The notes under the pieces were generated by a model that saw only the letters and a program-made list of their open reading frames with translations, was not told where the DNA came from and did not search any database. The translations under genes were made by a program, and so were the position numbers. From Tiliqua scincoides (taxonomy: Eukaryota > Chordata > Lepidosauria > Squamata > Scincidae), in the NCBI RefSeq assembly GCF_035046505.1, contig NC_089822.1, positions 105,532,659-105,596,658 on the forward strand: 64,000 nucleotides of DNA, read 5' to 3'. Numbering within the stretch: position 1 is the first letter of the stretch; each line of letters opens with the position of its first letter. This document shows, piece after piece, positions 24,106 through 33,100 of this stretch.

Positions 24106-27100
24106 CCTTAAAGATGGACGGATGAAGCACCAAATTTTCCCCATATGCAAAGGGGAGGTGTGTGACCCTGCTTTTTATAATCTGTGGGAAACAGCTAGAT
24201 TTTGCCTGTGAAATTGAGTACAAAACCATTCCTGGAAATTAGGTGGGTTTTACAGTCTAATAATGAGCTGGCCCAAAGCCAAGAACTTTGTTTACTGGTC
24301 AGTTAGGGATTTCAAAAATGAATTGTGAATGATCCAATGTTCAGAGCTTGTAACTTGCTACATCTTGCATCAGCCTACCTTTCAGAAGGGCTCCAGGGTG
24401 TGACAAATCTCAGCCCTGACACATTTGAGAGTATTATGCTCATATCACAAAATTTTATCCTCATATTAATCAGATTAATATGATTTCTCATATTCTAACG
24501 TGGCTAATGATAGTCTGATGTACCAACTGGTATCAGAAATGGTCCCACCATATGGGATAATTATTCTGTTTGCCAAGTTGAAATCAATAGGTCTTGCAAT
24601 TGAGAGGCTGGGTATGAGAGGTCAAACTGCAGCATTTAGAGCTATCAGGGAGATAACTCTTGACATTGAATGCCAAGAGCTAAATAATATGGCTAAAACC
24701 TCTTGTTCTTCCATTGTACCTGTTTGGCTTGGCAGGATGCCATCTTACCTATTTTACCTGCATAACCCACAGCTAAGAAGAGCCTTTATGCTGACGGGAT
24801 GCAACACCCTTCCTTCGGCCCTTTTATGGAGATCGTATAAGGCAGCCATTTTCAACCTTTTTCATCTTGTGGCACACTGACAAGGCACTAAAATTGTCAA
24901 GGCACACCATCAGTTTTTTTATAGTTGACAAGGCACACCATACTGCTGGTGGGGGGCTCACATATCCATTGGCGCTACTAAAATATGACTGTCCCCCAAA
25001 CTTCTGCAGCACACCTGCAGACTAGTCGCGGCATACCAGTGTATCACGGCACAGTGGTTGAAATTGGCTGGTATAAGGGAATACCTCTGTCAGCAAGGCT
25101 CTGTCCCTGCAGCTTGAATCATGTGGAGACACTTGAACATATCTTCTTGTCTTGCCCCTTGAACAAGCCTCATTGCCAGAAATATCTAACCATTCTGGCG
25201 CATCTCCAGGGCTGGGCAGAGGCAGATGCGCTGCAAGCCCATCTGTCAACAGAGGAGGGGAAAACTCTTGATAATGTTGCCCTTTTTGTCTATACAGTTA
25301 TGAGTTCTCAGGAAATGGGATCAAAAGTTTAGACCTGTAGCAGGCTAGCTTATGGAGCATTTTAGATGCGTGCCATGTGATTATGGATCCGTTGTGTGAT
25401 TTTATGATGTTTATGCCAATAAAGATCTCATCATCATCATCTCCTATTCATTTAGTTCCTGATCAATGTAACTCATCATGTTAAGTTTTTCCTATTCTAG
25501 GCAAACCTCTAAGCACTTTTTAAAGTGGAAAACAATGCCTCTGCATATGCTAGCATCCAACTCACTACAGCAAACAATGCACAAATCTAATAGTGAAAAT
25601 AGAACTTACGACACCGTTTCTGGTATGTCTTCTACTTTCTTGAACCGACCTGTCCATATCAAGAACTTCTTGTCCCAGTCAGAGGGACTGTGTCCAGGGA
25701 GTTTGAAGGAGGAACCTAGAGACAGCATGGAAGAAAAAAACACAGCTGATGAAAGCCAGGGACCTCATTCAAAAGGCAACATTGGCACCGTGATCTCTTA
25801 ATTAAATCCACGAATATTGTATTTGGTCTGGATGCAGATAATTTAGTTTGTACGCTGCATAATGTTTGAAACACATTAGCATTCTTGGTTAATCAGAAAC
25901 AGGAGCTGGATACCCAGTAACAACTGTCTGGGTTACAGACTGCTGGTTGGAGCCCCTTCCTCTTTACTGAATATCCTTGTAAAAGATAGTTGGAGAGCAA
26001 GATAAGTGAAGTGCCTAGTGGTTAACTACCCATTTCCTTGTTCCTGCTTTTTAACTTGAGAAAAGCAGTTCTTACTGCCACCACTGAAAAGCTGTCCACT
26101 CAGCTTTGAACTGCACAGCTGAACATCTTTGAGGGAACAATGGTGACAAACTCCTCCCTCCCAAGTGAACTGATACACCATATATAAAACAGTAAAAATA
26201 AAAGTTTGTTCATTTACAACCTTTCAACGAAGGGACAGGAAAAGTCAAGAATTTTTAAAAGTCACTAATTAGGGTAGGTAAAAATCTATAATTTATTTTA
26301 AAGTTCAATTTTTTTTTTTACTTTTATTGTTAATTTTTATTTTGCTTTAAAAGGCCCAAAATTGTGATGCTATATAATCCAACAAAAATAATCCAACATA
26401 AAGGGGGAGGGGGAAGGAGGGGGCAGCAAAAGTTGGCAAGGTGGTAAGGTGTCAGTAGTAAAACCGGATGTGACTTTTCTGAGTATTTACTTTCCCTACC
26501 CTATGTACTTCTGTTATTCTTGCACTCACTCTTGCACTCACTCCAGAAATACACTGCTGGAATCCATCATCCCACCTACTGTGGGAAGTGAAAGAATTTT
26601 GTCCCTGCAGCTCTAGTCATCAGGAGGACCTGTCACTCTCATCAGTGCTTATGCACCAACTTTGTTGTTTCCAGCAGAAGCCAAAGACAAATTGGCTTTT
26701 GTCAGAAGCAGAAGCAGTTTCCAGCAGAAGCCAAAGACGAAGCACGCAAAACAGCTGTCATCGACATGGAGCTGAACAGACTGCAGATGGACATCGTCGC
26801 CCTTCAAGAGACTAGGCTGCCAGATTCCGGATCTATCAAGGAGCGAAATTTCTCATTTTTCTGGCAGGGAAAACCACCAAACGAAACCAGGGAACATGGT
26901 GTTGGCTTCGCGGTCAGAAATACCCTGCTGAAATCCATCATCCCACCTACTGTGGGAAGTGAAAGAATTTTGTCCCTGCAGCTCCAGTCATCAGCAGGAC
27001 CTGTCACTCTCATCAGTGCTTATGCACCAACTCTGTCGTCTCCAGCAGAAGCCAAAGACAAATTTTATGATGACCTGGCCACCACTATCAAGAAGATCCC

Positions 27101-30100
27101 CGTAAAAGAGCCATTGTTCATCCTCGGCGACTTTAGTGCTAGAGTTGGTGCTGATAACAGTTCGTGGCCCACTTGCTTAGGTCAGTTCGGCACTGGGAAG
27201 ATGAACGAAAATGGCCAACGCCTGCTAGAGTTTTGCTGTCATCACGGTCTCTGTGTCAGCAACACGTTCTTCAACACGAAGCCCCAACATAGAGTCTCTT
27301 GGAGACACCCAAGATCAAAGCACTGGCACCAGCTCGACCTGATCCTCACCAGACGCTCCAGCCTTCCCAGCATCAAGATCACACGCAGTTATCATGGTGC
27401 TGCCTGTGACACCGACCACTCGCTGGTGTGCAGCAGAGTGAAACTGCAAGCAAAGCGACTGTACCACACAAAAAAGGAAGGAAGACCTCGCACTAATACC
27501 AGCAAGACACGGGATCAGAGAAAAGTGGAGGAATTTGCACAAGCGCTTGAGGAATCTCTTCCAGGCCCGGCCGACGCAAACGCATCCAACAGACGGGAAC
27601 ATTTCAAGAATACCATTTACAACAACGCCTTGTCCATATTCGGCAAGAAGACCAAGGCGGCAGACTGGTTTGAAGCCAACTCTGAGGAGTTACAACCAGT
27701 CATTGAGGAAAAGAGAAGAGCTCAAGCAGCATACAAGGCCTGTTCCAGTGAGCGCAACCTGCAGGTCCTCCAAGCTGCTCGCAGCAAAGTCCAGCAGACT
27801 GCCAGGAGATGTGCTAACGACTACTGGCTCCAGCTCTGTTCCCAGATACAGATAGCAGCTGACATGGGCAACATCAAGGGGATGTATGATGGTATCAAGC
27901 AGGCCCTAGGTCCAACGCAGAAGAAAATTGCCCCTCTGAAGTCTGCTGCAGGCAAGGTCATTCAGGGTCAGGCGCAGCAGATGGAACGCTGGGTGCAGCA
28001 CTACTCTGAGCTATATTCCAGAGAAAATGTAGTCACTGAAGAAGCGCTGAACAACATTGAGTGCCTGCCTGTGTTGGAGGAGCTTGACAGTGAACCAACC
28101 CTAGAAGAACTTCACATGGCCCTGGACTCCCTTGCCTTTGGCAAGGCACCTGGAAAAGACAGCATCCCTGCTGAAGTCCTAAAGTGCTGCAAAGAGATCA
28201 TCGTCACTGAGCTGCATGAAATCCTCTGTCTCTGCTGGAGAGAAGGTGGAGTACCTCAAGACATGAGGGATGCAAACATCATCATGCTGTACAAGAACAA
28301 AGGCGAAAGGGGTGACTGCAACAACTACCGCAGCATCTCTCTCCTTAGCGTTGTAGGAAAGCTGTTTGCCCGAGTTGCACTAAAGAGGCTCCAGGTACTT
28401 GCAGAGAGCGTCTATCCAGAATCGCAGTGCGGATTCCAAGCCAACAGGTCCACCACTGATATGGTATTCTCCCTTAGACAGCTGCAGGAGAAATGCAGGG
28501 AACAACGACAGCCACTCTTTATAGCCTTCACAGATCTCACAAAGGCTTTCGACCTGGTCAGCAGGGATGGCCTCTTCAAGATTCTCCCCAAGATTGGATG
28601 ACCACCCAGGCTCCTCAGCATCATCAGATCTTTCCACAAGGACATGAAGGGCACTGTTGTCTTCAATGGCTCCACATCAGACCCCTTTGACATCCGAAGC
28701 AGAGTGAAGCAGGGCTGTGTTCTTGCGCCAACCTTGTTTGGGATTTTCTTCACTGTTCTGCTGAAGCATGCCTTTGGAACTGCAACAGAAGGCATCTATC
28801 TCTGGACCAGATCAGACAGAAAGCTCTTCAACCTCTCCAGACTGAGAGCAAAGTCCAAAGTCTAGCTGAAATGTCTGCGCGACTTCCTCTTCGCGGACGA
28901 TGCAGCTGTCACTACCCACTCTGCCAAAGATCTCCAGCAGCTCATGGATCGTTTTAGCAGGGCCTGCCAAGATTTTGGACTGACGATCAGCCTGAAGAAA
29001 ACACAGGTCATGGTTCAGGATGTGGACTCACCTCCCTGCATTACAATCTCTGCACATGAACTGGAGGTTGTCCATGACTTTGTGTACCTTGGCTCAATGA
29101 TCTCTGACACTCTTTCTCTCGATACCGAGCTAAACAAACGCATCGGTAAAGCAGCTACCATGTTTTCCAGACTCACAAAGAGAGTCTGGTCCAACAAGAA
29201 GCTGACGGAACATACCAAGATCCAGGTCTACAGAGCTTGCGTCCTGAGTACACTTTGGTACTGCAGCGAGTCATGGACTCTTTGCTCACAACAGGCGAGG
29301 AAACTGAGCGCTTTCCACATGCGCTGCCTCCAACGCATTCTCGGCATCACCTGGCAGGACAAAGTTCCAAACAACAAAGTCCTGGAACGAGCTGGAATCC
29401 CTAGCATGTATGCACTGCTGAAACAGAGATGCCTGCGTTGGCTTGGTCATGTCGTGAGAATGGATGATGGGCGGATCCCAAAGGATCTCCTCTATGGAGA
29501 ACTTCTGTAGGGCACTTTCCTTGCACTTAGACCACAGCTGCAATACAAGGACATCTGCAAGAGGGATCTGAAGGCCTTAGGAGTGGACCTCAACAAGTGG
29601 GAAACCCTGGCCTCTGAGCGGCCCGCTGGGAGGCAGGCTGTGCAGCATGGCCTTTCCCAGTTTGAAGTGACACTTGGCCAACAGACTGAGGCAAAGAGGC
29701 AAAGAAGAAAGGCCCATAGCCAGGGAGACAGACCAGGGACAGACTGCACTTGCTCCCAGTGTGGAAGGGATTGTCACTCCCGAATCGGCCTTTTCAGCCA
29801 CACTAGATGCTGCTCCAGAATCACCATTCAGAGCGCCTCCATACCATAGTCTTTCGAGACTGAAGGTTGCCAACTACTACTACCCTATATACTTCTGTTA
29901 TTCTTGCACTCACTCTTAAACAGTTAAATGGGTTGAGTGAACCTCCAAGAAGCATCATAAGAACATAAGAACAGCCCCACTGGATCAGGCCATAGGCCCA
30001 TCTAGTCCAGCTTCCTGTATCTCACAGCGGCCCACCAAATGCCCCAGGGAGCACACCAGATAACAAGGGACCTCATCCTGGCGCCCTCCCTTGCATCTGG

Positions 30101-33100
30101 CATTCTGACATAGCCCATTTCTAAAATCAGGAGATTGCACATACACATCATGCCTTGTAACCCGTAATGGATTTTTCCTCCAGAAACTTGGCCAAACCCC
30201 ATTTAAAGGCGTCCAGGCCAGATGCCATCACCACATCCTGTGACAAGGAGTGCCACAGACCGACCACACGCTGAGTAAAGAAATATTTTCTTTTGTCTGT
30301 TCTAACTCTCCCAACACTCAATTTTAGTGGATGTCCCCTGGTTCTAGTGTTATGTGAGAGTGTAAAGAGCATCTCTCTATCCACTCTGTCCATCCCCTGC
30401 ATAATTTTGTATGTCTCAATCATGTCCCCCCTCAGGCGTCTCTTTTCTAGGCTGAAGAGGCCCAAACGCCGTAGCCTTTCCTCATAAGGAAGGTGCCCCA
30501 GCCCCGTAATCATCTTAGTCGCTCTCTTTTGCACCTTTTCCATTTCCGCTGTGTCTTTTTTGAGATGCGGCGACCAGAACTGGACACAATACTCCAGGTG
30601 TGGCCTTACCATCGATTTGTACAACGGCACTATAATATTAGCCCCAGGTGCTAATATCAGGTGCTCCTAATATCAAATCTAGGCAAATGCTCAAAGGGAA
30701 AGTGTGTGACGCTGCTCTTTATAATTTGTGGGCAACCAAATTTATCCTGTGAGATTGCATACTGAAGTCCCAGGAAATCATGCAAGTTTTATAGTCTAAT
30801 TAGCTAACCCAAAGTCACACCTTTTGTTAGTTGCTTTTTGTTAGTTGGGGAAGAAGAGGCTCAAAGAAGAAACATCATCTATGATGACTATTCCACTGCC
30901 ACCACCACCCCCACTTTCTGGACACTTCCAACTTCCCAGAAGCTTCTGTGCACATTCAGCAACCTAAAAGCTGCTGAGATATTCACCTTCGACAGCCATT
31001 GTCCTTTGTGCAAAAATGCCATTCACAGATAAGCCATGTGTTGGGTATGGATTTGAGTCCTTATCTAAAGAAGCCAAGTTTCCAACTGAGATAGGTTTGC
31101 TGCCAACTGGTAGTGCATACCAGTCTGTCTAAGTAAAGAGGTGGGATGGGGATGGAAAGGGCAGGGACTTTTACCACAATCCTCCACCCAGTTCAGGCTA
31201 CAAAACACTCGTCATCTGAAAAATGTAATGCATAAAAACAAAACAGCAAGAACACAGAAAAAAAAAATATTCTAAATTATTGTTTACCTTTAAACTACCT
31301 AGCAATATAATATTGAAAGAGAAAAGTGATCAGATTATCATCATGAAAGCAACACTTGAGCACAATAGAAATCCATTTCAGCAGGATTCATCCAGAGTTC
31401 TCTAGCTATGCTGTTTTGAGAGCTGGTCAGATTCCAGCTTGTTAAAGAAAAGGATCCTTTGGGACATCAAGCCTGAGAGAGCAAGAAAGGTCATTAATGT
31501 TCCCACAGTTACCATAGTACATGCTAATTGCTGGACCTAGACTCAGGAGACTTGGGTTCAAATTCCCACTCAATCACATGTTGACCTCAGACCACCCGCC
31601 CACTTCCACTTTCATCACTGACTTCCTAATATAATAAAGAGTGTCTGTGACTATGTATCCGCTCAGAGCATTTTGAAGGAAATATGGAATAAAAACCTCT
31701 TAGATCATTTGTAAGTACAAAAATGAATGTCTGTCACTCTTTGCTGAAACTATCTTCCCTTATGTTGTGGGAAACCGGAATACTTCTCATCTAGAAAAAT
31801 ACCAGCTTCCCCCAAGCTAGAGCATCTATTGAGATTATAACTGCAGTGCAGAATGTGGTAGCACAGTACCACAGGCAGCTACTGAATATAGGATTTTTGG
31901 GGAAGCAACATAACATCTGAACCTTCTAACATGCCTGCTTTAAAAACTGCTATGATAACAGGTCCCTCATGTTTTGCTTCTGTTTGCTGGCTTTTGTCAT
32001 GAGGGAAGAGGACTTCGTGTAGCAGCGCAAGATGCTGCTTTGGGGAGCAACCAAGGCTTTTGGGGCCTTTGTTGCTTGCTGGGAGTGCAGAGCACTGAAA
32101 GATGTTGTAGTTTGACACTGCTTAGGAAGCCCACAATGCCTAGGGCTTTGTGGCTTGCTGGGAGTACAGAAAGCAGATGCACTGAAGGGTTAGTAGGCAC
32201 TGAAATCAGAGCAAGGAATCAGAGCAAGGATGAGACGGCAGTCATGGATTCAAAGGGTAAAATGCTGGCAGGAGAGCTAGAAGCAGAATGCTGGGAGATC
32301 GAGAGAGAGTGCACTCCTCTCGGCTAGCCTGCTCAGCCTTTATTGAATCTTAAAAACATGACACAATACTATTACAACATTAAGGGTTATTAAAGGTTAA
32401 TAAGATTATACTGGCTGCCTACTAGCTAGTTCTAGCTTAACCGCAATCCACATTCCTAGATATGATTCTCCATAACATCTTCTTGTTGACAGGCTACAGA
32501 GCTTCAGACTTAGCATGTCACCAAGGCCGCACCGAGTGTGCTCTGTGCAGGTGCAAAGTGTGCTTTGCTTTATTGCCAACATACCAAGGCTAAAACTAGC
32601 GCCTCCGCATAAACACTACAACTTCGGGAAACATTCTTAGATAAGACTTTCAAAAAAGGAGCAATTCACCAGAAACTGATGTGATGCCAGAGTGATGCCA
32701 TAGCAGGAGAAACTGTACCTGTCAAAATTCTCCATTCTTCAGTACTCTTAACCTGGCCTGAATACAATAGAACAGTTTCATGTGATTCAGAAACATGCCG
32801 ACACAGAAAGATAATAGAGGAGGGGAGGGCCAGCTTTGCTATGAAGCAACCTGGAAGGATCACATGGAAATGGTACCCTTCGAAGGGGAGCAAACAGATG
32901 AGTCTTCAGCCCATCTGTCCATTACCCTCTCTAGCCTGCCATTCCACTGGGGGCTCTGATCCTCTTCCAACTTGGTGGGAGGAAATGCTGCCTGGAGAAA
33001 GAAGAATAGAAAGAATTTCTGGGTTCTTAGCATCTCCTGCTCCAGTTCATTTCAAAGAAAATGGCATGAAAAAAAAAGGCTGCACACAGTGCTCTTTGTA

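Noticed and set aside
26766-28601. A host gene encoding a 611-residue protein
   Set aside because: The protein is an endonuclease/reverse transcriptase of a LINE; the element has a TSD and a second copy in the window.
30148-30630. A host protein of 160 residues on the - strand
   Set aside because: It is the same CR1 C-terminal segment.
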